This document shows positions 1-11,909 of a stretch of 64,000 bases of DNA, piece after piece; the stretch's first letter is position 1, and each line of letters opens with the position of its first letter. Source of the DNA: Trachelipus rathkii (taxonomy: Eukaryota; Arthropoda; Malacostraca; Isopoda; Trachelipodidae); contig JABUQX010028484.1 of assembly GCA_015478945.1 (NCBI GenBank), forward strand, positions 1-64,000. The letters are read 5' to 3'. Position numbers and translations under genes: made by a program. The notes below the pieces were generated by a model. That model was given only the letters and a program-made list of their open reading frames with translations. It did not search any database and was not told the DNA's origin.

Positions 1-52
1 CTATTCCATTCCATTCCATTCCTTCCCTCTCTCTCTTTCTCTCTCTCTCCTG

Positions 53-90
<38 letters not shown>

Positions 91-128
91 TATATAATAA
101 TATATATATGTATATATATGTATATAAA
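1..128. repeat. ATTCC / CT / TA microsatellite cluster
   Basis: Short ATTCC repeats run into a CT stretch and then TA with GTATA variants. It is simple sequence with no coding signal and sits just outside the Penelope relic. Confidence 0.85.
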
Positions 129-789
129 GTATTCATAATGACCATAATAAATCATAATTTATGGCCAAGCCTTTAAAAAGAAGAGCTTGTAAAATGAATT
201 CCCAGAGGAGGTCAGTGTGTCTAGTAAAAGATTTTTAATGTGTGGAGGCATGAAATTTTATTCTTGTTCGAGCCTCACGTCAGTACAAGTTCTTTAATAA
301 GACTAAAGTTAATTTAATATTAACAGTACAAAAAAGTAATTTATATTTTCTAGATTTAAGATTTTTTTTATATAGAAATTAGTAGGTTTATAATGTTGTT
401 GAAGAGTGGATTGTGTGTGAATTCCTTGTACGTCTATTTGGTGGCCAGTTGGAGTGCGGTAGAGTTCAAAATAGTTTTCTTCTGTAGAAATCACCACAGA
501 TATGATGGAGTCACATGTTATTTGTGTCTCTAATTAATGGTATGTATTAGAACGATGTAATGTGAGGCAGAATATTGGTGTCATTGGTAGGTCATGTTTG
601 TTTAATTTTGATCTGTTCCAAAATCATGAGTTTCATACGATGTATGAAGTTACAAGTAGAATAAAAGTACCATAACAACTAGGGTACAATGGTGATGGAT
701 GTTCTATATTCTAATTAAGAATGGCTTTGGTGGATTTCCATGAAGAAGTGGAGTTAAGTATTATGATGAGATCTTTTTAATTCTTTAAG
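129..789. other. Unassigned stretch downstream of a Penelope relic
   Basis: AT-rich sequence. Because the Penelope relic to its right reads leftward, this is where the element's C-terminal GIY-YIG part and 3' UTR would lie. A short minus-strand reading near 309-497 contains YRTPTG, faintly like the SYRTG motif of the other copies here, but the resemblance is too weak to call. No hammerhead core was seen. Confidence 0.4.
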
Positions 790-889
790 AGGAATGTTGG
801 GAATAGTTTGAAAGAAAAATTTGTTTTTAAGTGGTTGTGAGTGTGCGGTTGATAGAAGGATTTTTGCTGGTTTGAGATTGCTCGTTGTA

Positions 890-1860
890 TATTATTAAAG
901 GTTGGGGTGGGAAAGTTTTAAAAATAGAAAAACATGCAAACTAATTTCAGTTTGTAGAAAAGAGGGAGAGTATATTCTTAGAGCTCTGAGGAATAGGGGA
1001 AGAGTGTTCCTATTTTGTGTTAGTTGGAGTGAATGGCTCCAGTGGCTATGCTGTAGCAGGTTGTAAATAGGTTTGCCGTGTGAAGAGTGGAAGTAGGTGA
1101 GATTATTGACCAGGTTGTAAGAACGTCAGGGAATGGTAGGGAATTGGCCTGGAGGTTTCCGATGGTGAATTTAATGTTAGGGGTTAATAGTGTTGAGAAT
1201 CGAAGAATGTTATGTGGGTTATTATTAGATGAATGTAAAAATATCGTCTACCTTAAATGGCTAATAAACGTCATGATTAGGTTGGGAAATATGTAATAAA
1301 ATTTCAAGGGAGTTCTTAAAATATTCTTCGCCGGGAGGAAAACCCATACTTTGAGTCAAGGTACTGTTTCGAAACGTGTTATTAAATTCGAAGAGATTGT
1401 GTTTCACGGTGGTAAGTTGAGTGTTTCTTGGTATCAAAGGAAAAGTGTGTAGGTGTTTTCATCAATAAAAACGTGAAGTAGTGAAGTTAAAAGGGACGGG
1501 TACAGGAGGTGAAAGTGAGATTACATAAAATCTTGCGAGGGAGTGTGGGTTGATATTTTTGGTTTTGATGATGAAAATCTTCAGAATTGGTAATATGTGA
1601 TGAGGAAATGTGTCCAACAAGAGGTGAGAGTTGTTTAGCTAACCATTTAGATAATTTATAGGGGACAGAATCTATGTTAGACATGATGGGGCGAAGAGGA
1701 GTATTTATAAAGTTATTCGGAATATTCACTAATTTGCACAAATTTTTATACATGTCTGTAAGAAAAGAATGTTTTAGTTTATTAGTTGACTGTTTTTTCG
1801 TGATGTGAGAGTATTGGATAATGAGCACATGGACTTTATCACGAACCTTTACATGAAGCT
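890..1860 (-). pseudogene. Penelope-like retroelement, reverse transcriptase relic
   Basis: Broken reverse transcriptase of a Penelope-like element, which copies RNA into DNA at an exposed chromosomal 3' end. On the minus strand, 1828-1487 stays open and reads NTPLRPIMSNIDSVPYKLSKW then LSPLVGHISSSHITNSEDF. Penelope RTs have an 'LRPI.S..gS..y.laKwL' block at this point, just after a GLPKIHKP-like block; here the latter is degraded. Further downstream in other frames come LPFLDVL, the usual start of the post-catalytic block, then a GTLFPL / LRALRIYS segment typical of the thumb. The catalytic YVDD region, expected near 1200-1400, could not be read. At least three frameshifts break the ORF. No GIY-YIG domain is clear in this copy. 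Confidence 0.7.
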
Positions 1861-2477
1861 GGTCAGTTTTGTTAAGTATAACTATATTATTACATTTGTC
1901 AGATCTTGTAATTATTCAAAGCTATTCTTAGACCTAACATAAATCGACCCACTACCGGCATACTCTCAATGTGTTTATAAAATACCATGTCATTGCAACT
2001 CCTTATACATCAGCGAAACTCATGATTTTAAAAGCGTGAACTGACTGCCTTCAAACAGGCCCTTCATCTCAATGACAATCATCTTCGCATTACGTCGTTC
2101 CACACATCCCACCATGAACATTAACAGCGACAACTCATTGCAATTCCCTAGGAGGAAAACTAAATGGATCTGCGTTAATAGCGCTAATAAATTTACCCAA
2201 TAGTAGACAAAAGGCGAATTCAATATTAATTCCACTCTTAACAAAACTGGGGTTGAATCACTAGTTTCTATAAAGTGCTTTATAATTAAGAATATAATTA
2301 ACTTTTTTAAATTGTTAATATTAAATTTAACTTTAGTCTTACAAAAGGGCTTTAACCTAATTAGGGTTTGAATAGAAACGAAGATTTGTTATCTAATGTA
2401 TTTGATAAAAAATCTTACTCTAGATAAAATACTGACTCTCCTAACCTGTTTTGAGTTTCTCTTTAAAAAAGACTACA

Positions 2478-2480
<3 letters not shown>
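1861..2480. other. Unassigned stretch
   Basis: A 74-codon opening on the minus strand (2020-2244) resembles no family I know. It may be the N-terminal part of the adjacent Penelope relic, since it lies upstream on the same strand. Otherwise AT-rich with no visible signal. Confidence 0.4.
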
Positions 2481-2521
<41 letters not shown>

Positions 2522-2690
2522 GTATATATATGTATTGTATTATATGTATCTCTGCCCTCTCTCATATATGTAATATATATGTAATAATAATAACAATATT
2601 ATATAACTCTATATATATATATATACTATATATCTCTTTCTCTCTCTCCTCTATATATCTATATGTAGCCATCTCATATATTATATTCTT
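2481..2690. repeat. TA and TC/TATC microsatellite
   Basis: (TA)n from about 2482 to 2518, then TATC/CT variants to about 2690. It abuts the 3' end of the minus-strand RTE relic. Confidence 0.9.
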
Positions 2691-3204
2691 CTTCGTCTTG
2701 TACTTAACTCTAAGACTGGGGTAAAAAATTAAAACCATTGCGTCGAAGCAGTGAAGAATAAATAAAAGTCAGAAGCCCAGCCGCCACCACCCCCTCTGTA
2801 CCATTAATTATTAGAACTCGTCACCTCGCAGTAAGAAAATCCACCTAGAGCTTCCTGGGACACGGCAGACCCCCCGATGGTCATCCGTCTCAATGAATCC
2901 CATCATGTTGGGTCAGCCTGACCTTCCTTCCACAAAAAACCCACCATTCCCTCCTATTGCACCTTTATTCTCACTTCTGCCAAAACTCACATTTCATATT
3001 TCAGTGCGCAGGACTTGCGACAAATCCGCTGTTGGGGTTAACCAGCCTGGGCGTTAGCACTGCTCGCCACTTTCATACATCCGCTTAACCAGCGACTATA
3101 TCATTCATCCTTTCATATTCTCATAATTACGCTTTTCTTCCCTACAACTCTGATTCATTTGTCAATTTCTTCTCTCACCACTGCTTCCTGACCATTTGTT
3201 CATT

Positions 3205-4010
3205 TGAACAGGCTGCGGATCTAAAGCTGCTTCCCCGGACCGCCGGTATGCACTGCCTATGTACCGGTGGCCGGTGGCAGCGCTATCATACTGGGAATCT
3301 GGCACTCGGGCAGGTCGCTAAATTCACCGGGCGTTCATTATCAGCCTTCGCCTTGCCATTTCCGCAGTCGTGAACAGCTACTCATCCAGCACTTATGCCA
3401 CCTGGAAATGTTGATTCAGACGCCCGTTTTTAAACAACCGCATCTGGCGCTGGCTTCGCGGGATGCGTATTCCTCCCTGTGCGGCCTTTATAACATCTGG
3501 ATTTACTTTCAGGCCCCGCTCGGCACCACCCTTCAGATGCTCCCTTGGTCATCAACGCAGTTACGCCCAGTTAGATCATTCATGTGGGTGGGACTCCGCC
3601 TCTTCGTACCTCTCATTCACCGCACCATTTCACCATTCATCTCAGCTCATAAGCACATCCATATACAAATTGAATAACCAAGACGCTTTAACCTGCCTCC
3701 GCTCCATATTTGTTGCTGAAACCAGTCATTTTGACTTTCATTTATTCTTACCGCCTCACTGTCGTCGCCTGCGCAGTTCCCATTCAATTGCCAACATTCT
3801 CGTCTTGGCACTATGCATGAGCTTCCCGCCATTAATACTGTGGAGCGTCTTGACGCAGATCCCGTAACCTGGTACAGTTGTTCTTCTTCTGTTTTCTTGA
3901 TCATTTTGTTTTTTCGTCAAGTTCAGATCCACATCCCTCCTGCCTGGGCGCGCTGATTCTGCGCACTTCATGGTCATGGGTAAACCGACGCTCAACCAGA
4001 TACCGTCACC
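3205..4010. other. GC-rich interruption inside the RTE relic
   Basis: Homology to the RTE C-terminal region (36.5-37 kb copy) stops near 3205, and about 800 bases of roughly 50% GC sequence follow. The codon style, for example GCGCTGGCTTCGCGGGATGC, differs from everything else in the window. A plus-strand reading of 136 codons is open at 3267-3677, but GC-rich DNA has long chance openings and I recognise no protein. It could be foreign (bacterial or vector) DNA, an assembly chimera, or a GC-rich RTE variant. Confidence 0.4.
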
Positions 4011-4226
4011 AGCATATAATGTTTCTACGACGCACTCTAATCACTAGTTTCTCATAATTTCTACAGTTCCCATGCATCTCCCTTATATAAAGGTACTAAT
4101 TACTGCTCTCCTCAAACCCCTCAGAACTATACCATCCGCCAGCACGCTTTAGTCAATCCAGGGTAATCCATCTCGCCTCCGTTCGCCGAATTTACTTCAA
4201 TTTTCTGCCGGATTGCCAGATTTCAT

Positions 4227-4470
4227 TTGACTTTCCTCTATCATTGCCTCCTGCTTCCATTCCTTCCTTTCCAGTTTCCATCCATTTCCATCCATCCATT
4301 CCATTCCTTCCATTCCATCCTTCAAACTATTTATTTCCATGCCCTTCCTTTTCTTCATCCTTCTTTTCCATCCATTCCTTCATTCCACATCCATTCTATT
4401 TTCTATTCTTCCTTCCATTTACTCCATTTGTTCCATTTCATTATTCACCCCATTCAACTGATTTGCTGCA
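4227..4470. repeat. CATTCC-type imperfect repeat
   Basis: Degenerate CCATT / TTCCA pyrimidine-rich repeat. Overlapping openings in two frames are repeat translations rich in S, F, H and P. It probably expanded within the RTE relic; the array at the very start of the window uses the same unit. Confidence 0.8.
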
Positions 4471-5390
4471 AGACATGTCTTCATCTTGCCTTGTTCCTTA
4501 ACTTTCTCTCCTAATTTTGTCCACTTCTTCGTATCCACTCTCCGTGGAAATTTTTTACACTGGCGGTGCATGGGACGGCATGATCGATAATCCCCGGTTC
4601 TCGACCTGCTGATTTAACATCCAACACATACTTCAACATCTCATTTAACATTCTCGCTGCCAAATCATTAGGTAGCACTCGCCATTTATCTCTACCTACA
4701 CCGCTCTGTTATACTTATGGATGCTCTTTCTGAAGGCTATTCATGCTACCTCTCTCCATCTGGGGGGAATAAATCACTACCATTCTCATTTCTCCTGACA
4801 CCGATATGTTATACCATCCCGCTTTGATCACCTATCCGACTGACCTAAGTTTAAGCTTTTCATCGTTTGACTCCTACTCACCCATCAAAACTATCATTCA
4901 GATTGTCACGAAAGGGTGTGCTCTCTTCAACGTTTCCCTCAGATGGACCATACGTCACAACCACGCCTGTGGCTTTTCTGAACTGATTTAACCATTAAGA
5001 TTCTGGATCCCACACAGTCTATTGTAATCGTGCCCACGCGTCGCTCATCAGGGTTGCGGCTCTGCTTCATATGCACCTCACTCATTCAGCGCCATTTGCT
5101 TACACCCGCACGCACTCATTTCGCGTTTGGCATAAATCTTTGTTTCCAGTCACAGCCGACGATCAGTTGCTGATACGTCCATCTGCCTCCACTCCTCTTC
5201 TCCTCAACATTTATTTCACTCCTGACATTCCATGTACCATACGATTCATACAATTTTCGCCGAAAATTAGAAGACCGTTTACGGCGTAACCATCTCGAGG
5301 CATGCATCAGCATTCCCTAGCAAAGAGATAGGTAGTAGTGAGCAATAACTAACTATCCCCGTCCAGTGCTTCTGACACGCCGGGACATAC

Positions 5391-5620
5391 GATGTGGGAT
5401 GCTGCTAACCTTACACATAGGGATATAGTGGTAGGGATGTCTGTAAAGGTGTTATTGAAAGGTGTGCTATTTTGTGTATGTCGATTAGTAATTCAGTCGT
5501 ATATTGCCTGGAGGATGAGTTATTGTAAAATAACAAACGCAAGAGAAAATTTCGCCTATTTCGTCGGAGGTAATTTTAAAACATAATGGTATTACAATAT
5601 TCTATGTAACCATGGCAACA
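5391..5620. other. Short unassigned stretch
   Basis: A 64-codon plus-strand opening (5392-5586) resembles nothing I know. No other signal. Confidence 0.3.
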
Positions 5621-5911
5621 ACTAATATATATATATATCTTATGCTATATGTAATATATATATATATGCTCAGCAACAATACTCATATGTATAACATGTA
5701 TGTGTGTAATATATATATATATATATATCATCTAAAATACAAATGACAGCAACCTTCCTCTCCTCCACTCTCATGTGTAATATATATGTGTAATATATAT
5801 ATATAATGGCCAACTATATATATATGTATGTGTGTAATAACAATAACCTCATATGCTCCTCATGGCTCTCAATAATATTCTTTCTTTCTATTATATATGT
5901 TATGTATATGT

Positions 5912-5952
<41 letters not shown>

Positions 5953-6080
5953 TGTAATATATATATATATATATCGGTATGAATATCAATATGTCTGTAA
6001 TTTGTGTCTCATATGTGTGTGTGTGGCAATAATATGCTTTAAGTATGTGTAATATGTGTGTGTACTTAGGTAATATTGTG

Positions 6081-6118
<38 letters not shown>

Positions 6119-6235
6119 ATAATAACTCTTAATAATAACATCTCTATGTAATAACAACAACCAATAATATGTGTATGTGTGTGTAATATATATATGTATG
6201 TATATGTATAACTCCTATATATATACTCATGTCAG
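5621..6235. repeat. TA / TG / TGTAA microsatellite cluster
   Basis: About a dozen TA blocks separated by GTGTAA and TAATAACA variants, with one (TA)n of about 40 bases at 5910-5950 and another near 6080-6115. The pattern GTGTAA followed by TA recurs, so the cluster looks like an expanded compound repeat. Confidence 0.9.
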
Positions 6236-6890
6236 CAGCAACCTCATGTCTTTCTCTTAACCAATATCGATTATAGAACCAATTGCAGTTTCAGCTGCCG
6301 GAATGAACCAGACAACGGAAAAGTTCAGAGCCAGAACTGGGCTGCCTAGACTGCTTACATATCTACTTGAAGCGATGGGTGTGGGTGGGTCTCTGAAATT
6401 GTGGCGTCTTGTCATATCATGCTGAGTTAACTAGGTTCTTGGCCAGTGTTGCTACAGTGGATCAATCCATTTAGGAAGATATGGTGAGTCTGGTTATATA
6501 ATATCTTTTGGTAATCGAAGGTAGTACAACTATTTAAAAAGACAAGGTACATTAAAAGCTTTTTTTTTTATGCTAGTATAGTTGCTTCAAATAATTAAAA
6601 AGAAAACTTGAAAAGGAGCAAGTATATTCTGCTATAAAAACCCCAAATAATATTGTTTAAGTAATTGAAATTATGAACTCTTTTTTTACAATTTTAAATT
6701 TTGACATAAACTTACTTCAGGTTCTCCTGTTTCTAGATTCGTCTGTATAAGTTAATTTTTCCAATAATAATATTTAATATATTCCTCTCAATATATTTAT
6801 TAATTATAATGGCCAATAATGTCTCAATAATAATTATTGTTAGGGCTGTGTTCTAGGAAGGAATCGGGGATAAATAAGGAAGATCAGAAA
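6236..6890. other. Unassigned unique-looking sequence
   Basis: Roughly 6250-6490 is more balanced in base composition than its surroundings, but no frame stays open and I could not match it elsewhere in the window. The rest is AT-rich with homopolymer runs. Confidence 0.3.
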
Positions 6891-6892
6891 AA

Positions 6893-8175
6893 AAAAAAGT
6901 TGGTCAGGAAAAGTCCGAAACGTTTTTTAAAATGATGGAGTATTATCAAGAATGAGGAAATTTTAAAATTTCAAAACACATGAAGAATGATTTAAGATTT
7001 GACCTGTACAGCCATATTTTTCAACAGTGAAAGGGGAAGAGCAAGAGATGTATTTGGTAAGGGAATGAAAAGGATGGGCGAGGCGACATTCCATAAATCT
7101 TTAGCTATCCTGTTTGGCTTTCTGTTTGGTTTACACTTTATTTACTTACTATTCTTCCTATTCTTGTTTTGCAAAGTTTGTTTTAGTTCATCGCTTTTGA
7201 TTGAAGAAGTGAATTGGGTTGACATGGATGTGTTTGGACTGTATGACTTGTGACTTTAATCTGTACATGCTCTTTTACTTTTAGGGATTTATACTTTTTT
7301 GAGGTTTGACGAGAGGTGATTTGGATTTTGTACAGTTGAAGAGTATTTATTGTTGTTGTAAAACCAGATTCAAACAAACTTTAACGACCAGATGGTTGGA
7401 CGTCAAACTGAACTAATTGTCGGGTGGTTAGATAAGGACTACCTGAAAGTAGTTCAAACATACTATGGTAATGGCAAAGAACTTTGATCTCCTCAACCGT
7501 AGGACCTCCAATCGAGTTTCTGCATTCAGGAAACTCATTTTGAGATTTAATCAAAGACTCCACAGCAGGATATATCGATAACACTGGTACCTTGTTCTAA
7601 TAATACAAATATTGGTGAAAGTGTGTGCGCTGAAAATTATACCATTCCATCAACTACAATCATACTCAACCGATTGTAGATGACCCTGAGTGTTCATAAC
7701 CAACCAAAAGAAATCGGTTTATCAATCGGTTTCATCTTTTGCATTAAAGAGGATGCAGGACCTGAAATACTATGGGCATTAAAGGTGGTGGACAAAATGT
7801 CTTTAAACTTATTATTTGCGGATATAGAAACATTTGGAATTAATTTCCGGAATGGTGTATAGCAGCTTCAAATTTTAAATGGAGACAGTGAGTAAATATG
7901 AATTAACCATGGACTTTGCTCCTAACCAAGCAAAGAAGCACAATGCACTCTGCTTGCGGTGGAAGCTCACTCCCTTGAATGGAAATTCAAAATATTTTGG
8001 ATGGTGACTTTCCAAGAGACGGTCAATTTTTTTCTATGGTACTAGGAATCAGTATTACAGATTGTGGCAGAATTATTAATTAGGACTGATGTTGCGTAGA
8101 TGCAAGGTCAGGAAAAATTGCGGATTTAGTCAAGGAATCAGGGAAATCAAATTCAGAAATTCAGTGTGAACCTAC
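6893..8175 (-). mobile_element. Repeat family R, copy A (DNA-transposon-like)
   Basis: Reverse-complemented, this stretch aligns along about 1 kb with 23440-24530 and 40130-41130. Shared landmarks in order include a TTTCATCTTTTGCATTAAAG block, a GACGTCCAAC block and an AACAAGAATAGGAAG-like block. Its outer ends carry GGTCAGGAAAA at both sides in opposite orientation, and its upstream end reads GGTTCACACTG, like the far end of copy C. This suggests terminal inverted repeats. One minus-strand stretch (7584-7381) is open for 67 codons in this copy but closed in the others, so coding is not supported. No transposase motif is visible; probably a non-autonomous or decayed cut-and-paste element. Confidence 0.6.
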
Positions 8176-11040
8176 TAAAATATTAATAATAGTTCTGCGT
8201 GCATTTCATCATTCGGACCGCTTTTGATGCTAGAAATTAAAGAATAGCGCGAGAATCCCCAATATGCTCTAGGTATGTTGCTTAGAAAACTATAAGAGCC
8301 ACTAAATAATTCATTTATATACTTATAAATGACATTCAACATGTTATGATTCTGAGTGACTTATTTATATTTTATAGTGTTTTTATATTAGTTGCGTGTA
8401 TTGAGTATTGGGTTGAGAAGGATTATACCGTATCTGGAGTATATGGTGAATTCAAAGTAGATAGTTTTCTTTATACAAATTTATATTTTATATCTATGTT
8501 GTTTGTCAAATAAATTCTAGATTGTTTTATTTTTCCTATAATTCTAGAGTAGATGTATGTAATTCCTCTGACGAGGTTGATTTTGGATGGATATGTTCAG
8601 TGTATCAATTGTATGTTTTAGGCTAATTTTATTATTCTTGTGTTTGTTCTATTTTTTAATATATTGTTGTCGCAATGGTATTGTATTTGTCTTTTTTCTT
8701 GAATATCTTAATTTTTTGTATTAATTATGTTTCAGCTTTTGTATCATTTGTATACAAAATCCTCGTGATATGGATATGTATATTATTTGTCTCATATATT
8801 TATTCACGTTCTTGGTGCATGTGGTATCTATGAATTGTTATTTTTATATTTATTTCATTCATACAAAGCTTTAAATTTTCCTTAATTTTCTTTCATCAAC
8901 TTTCTAGTTAAATGTTTTTAGAAATCATATCTTCTATACATATTATGCTTATTGTTCTTTTTTTGTATTAGAGTTCTCTATATATGTCGCTCCCCATCGT
9001 ATCTTAGTATTTTTTGTCTTAATTATTCTCGTCTTTTCTCTTTGTTTTTATGTGATTTTTTATATATGTCCACTTTCCAAATGTTGATTTTCAGGATTTT
9101 TTGAGTATTTTTATATAGTTTCCTCTCTGTAATAGCGCTTCTCTCTGTTTCTGCTCTTCACTAACGACATTCTCTATATTACTTTATTTATGGCCCATTG
9201 CCTAGGGTACATAAAAGTGCGCTTTCCGTGTCTCAGTCTTTTCTTTCTTTATGTACTCTCTGGCTTTTATCTATATATATACTTAAATTCTTTGTATGTA
9301 TATATGTTTCTACTATTTTGAGCCGGAGGGGTATGCATTATTTCTTCAATTGATTTTAAACGTTTGCTTGCAAATGATCAACTTGTTAGAATTTTTCTTA
9401 AAATATATATATAATATATATAATATATTATAATGATTAATTACTCACAAATATAAACTCTTCTTGTAGAACATTATACCTGTGGAAGGTTGCTATTACG
9501 TTAAATGAGAGTGGTGTTTGATCTTTATATCATCCACTTTACGGAGGTCTCAAAGTTTAATATAAGTAAAAATTATTGAGAATTTTGTTCTTAAATTAAC
9601 AAATACATAATATATGTATACATTTTTTCTGTTACTATAAGTATTGAATGCAAATTATGAAAAATAAAATTGTTCACAGACGATAGCGGGATCAATACAT
9701 AGTAAACGGTCGCTACATTTCTTTTTCACTTTGGTCCAGTCTATAGAATCACTGGTTCATATCCTGGTACCATCGTTCCTTTTTAAGATTCAAAGGTAAT
9801 GGTGGTTTGCAATCGCAATGCAAAAAAAAATTAATAATTATAAAATACAGATGTAGAAATTTAGATTAGCGTCCGTCACATGTAAGCTAAAGAAAATATC
9901 ATTAATGATAACTAATAAGAGTAACAAATGACACTTAGCAAAATTTAATATAATAACTGGATATAAGACTCTCATATAAACTTTGAAGGAAATTAAATCA
10001 TGTACAAATATAAATAAGAATCATTGAAAGTTCCTGCGAATTGGATATCTTTTATTTTTTGAGCGCTTACTCTCGAAAAAAAGAAGTCCAAAAGATCACG
10101 TCATTCATATCTTATGATTAAAGAACTCATGTTTCGTGAAAAATGATTGTTAGGGTGAGTATGTCATTCTCTTTCTGATAGCGAGTCTAATTCACTAATA
10201 CGAAGATATATCTTTGAAAAGGTGGCTAAAATGTAAACCAAGTCAAAAACAATTGTAAAGTTCATTTATATATGAAGGACGTTTCTTTTATAATAAAAAC
10301 TATGGCAGACTACTTCCACAATTGAGAAATATAGCGCGCGCATTAGAGAGAGCAAATATATTCAGGGTATGTGGATACGTTATAAGTCGCAAGACATTAA
10401 ACCCATTACCTTATATATGTTGATTTTGTTCATATTTTGAACTTCCCTTTTTATAACCTAAATACCCAAAATTTAAGGAACAATTCTATAATTATAAATG
10501 ATAATAAACTAGCACACGAATTGAATACCAAAAATTCAAAACGATATGGAATAGTAGGAAAGAGAATATATACAGAATTATCAAAAGATTACACAGATAA
10601 TAATAATTATATAATGAATATCGTATTGTGAATATAAACACATTCTTGTCATGTTTCACTGCACATTATAATACCACACACAACATATATTATATTAATA
10701 ATATCTCATTTAAAATTAAACAAGAATATAATTTTAATTTAAGAGTAAAGTATTATTTGATAATTATATTACAAAAGCAACGAACATATAAAGAAGAATT
10801 ATGCTTTCTAAATTTATTATATATTCTCTGTTAAGATTTTAATTTTATAAGAGACATGTATCACAGGAGATATTAAGTAAATTTCAAAAGATTATTAATA
10901 TAATTTTCATTATTATATATTTCTATGTTAACACATAAAATATATACACTGTTATCTATATTTAAGTATAATTAATAACAATTATGTGTTATAGTAGCCT
11001 GCACCTGGAAATGTTTTTGTAATGTTTTTGTAATTGGTTT
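8176..11040. other. Long AT-rich stretch without identifiable gene
   Basis: T-rich from 8400 to 9400, then A-rich. A plus-strand opening at 10437-10631 is rich in N, I, K and Y, as expected by chance in such DNA. I see no repeat matching elsewhere in the window and no clean splice-bordered exon. Confidence 0.4.
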
Positions 11041-11054
11041 TTTCGTTCTTCTAG

Positions 11055-11144
11055 CAGGTTCGATATACAGCTTATAGAGACAAGTCGTTGGACGAAAGAA
11101 AACAGAAATTTGTAAACAACTGTAAAGAGGGATGGACAGAAATT
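11055..11144 (+). CDS. Candidate internal exon, unknown host gene
   Basis: A 90-base segment bordered by a pyrimidine tract ending TTCTTCTAG and by the near-consensus donor GTAAGT. Within it one frame is open throughout and both borders fall between codons. It encodes 30 residues starting QVRYTAYRDKSLDERK and ending EGWTEI. The composition is much more balanced than the flanks, which have stops in all frames. This combination is rare by chance in such AT-rich DNA. An alternative acceptor three bases later would drop the first Q. I do not recognise the family. The neighbouring exons could not be identified; the segment at 15703-15796 is on the same strand but has an incompatible entry phase, so at least one exon would lie between them. 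Confidence 0.5.
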
Positions 11145-11690
11145 GTAAGTAAATTTGTATATTTTTTATATTGTTTATGTATTTGTTATTATATATTGTT
11201 TATTTTAAAAGAACTATATTTAATTAGTGGTTTTGTATATACTAATATAAATTGATGCATTTATTTTTTAGATTAACAATAACGCGTGTCATTTATGCGT
11301 TATTTTTCATTTTTAAGCTCGTGTGTGTCTGGTATGCTGTTAAAATGGAGATTACGTTTAAATTGTATGTGTTATTAGCATATAAGTGATGATTGACAAA
11401 ATAAACGCTTATAAATCAAAAGTTTTTGCTGAGTTACTATTTAACATTATAAGTATCTTACCCGTACTTCTGCTATTATTTAGTATCGCATAAACTTGTG
11501 AAAAACTTTTTCTTGACTATTTATTTGTAAAAAACATTAAACTTTTTTGATCTCTTAAAAAATTAAACAAATCTATATCACAGTAAATATCAAAATTTAT
11601 TTATTTTTCCAAGTCATTTCGTTTTACTATAAGATATTCGCTTTGAATATCTATAATAAGTCATTATAATTTTCTCATAAGAAAATAATT
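11145..11690. other. AT-rich stretch, intron-like
   Basis: No open frame, repeat copy or structured site seen. It would be intron if the exon at 11055-11144 is real. Confidence 0.35.
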
Positions 11691-11791
11691 ATTATAATTT
11701 CTGTTTCTTATGAGTCATTTTCACTTGTTTAAATTGTTTACTTATAAGTCCTAACGTTGTTTTTCTCTCTTGTTTCTCTACGTATATTACC

Positions 11792-11909
11792 ATCATTAAA
11801 TTATTCTTGAGTAGTCTTTGTAAATTGGTAATTATTCGAAGAAAAGACAAGTTTGTGACTTCACTTGGATAGCATTGAACCCGATATAGAAAATCTTGTA
11901 AGATCTCAT
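11792..11909 (-). CDS. Candidate minus-strand exon, unknown gene
   Basis: On the minus strand an acceptor (CCATTTGCTAG) is followed by an open frame encoding DEILQDFLYRVQCYPSEVTN and then LSFLRIITNLQRLLKN. A possible donor GTAATA follows an ATGATG pair at 11792. If that donor is not used, the frame stays open to a TAA at 11692 and ends in a K- and Q-rich tail. The leucine-rich helical look is protein-like, but no family is recognised. It lies opposite in strand to the candidate exons at 11055 and 15703, so either two genes interleave here or one set is spurious. Confidence 0.3.

Larger units (their letters stand above)
2740..5390 (-). pseudogene. RTE-type LINE relic (endonuclease plus reverse transcriptase)
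   Basis: Broken non-LTR retrotransposon ORF2 on the minus strand. At 5280-4880 the translated minus strand gives GTWNVRS, then VVVTYGPSEG followed by DNLND, the beta-strand blocks of the exonuclease-endonuclease-phosphatase nuclease in this family. The same blocks occur in the plus-strand copy at 57.3-57.5 kb. Near 4500-4450 a KTCLAANQLN stretch matches the linker after the nuclease. At 3100-3060 a VKRMYES motif marks the C-terminal tail of RTE proteins. The 3' UTR (about 2750-3000) recurs at 21.8-21.97 kb. Multiple frameshifts are present, and the RT catalytic region is replaced or obscured by GC-rich sequence at 3205-4010. RTE elements insert by target-primed reverse transcription; this copy is dead. 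Confidence 0.65.

Noticed and set aside
3267..3867. 136- and 134-codon plus-strand frames
   Set aside because: They lie in GC-rich DNA where long chance openings are common, overlap each other in different frames, and match no protein I know.
10437..10834. Two plus-strand frames of 64 and 68 codons
   Set aside because: N/I/K/Y-rich content as expected from AT-rich DNA; no splice borders or family match.
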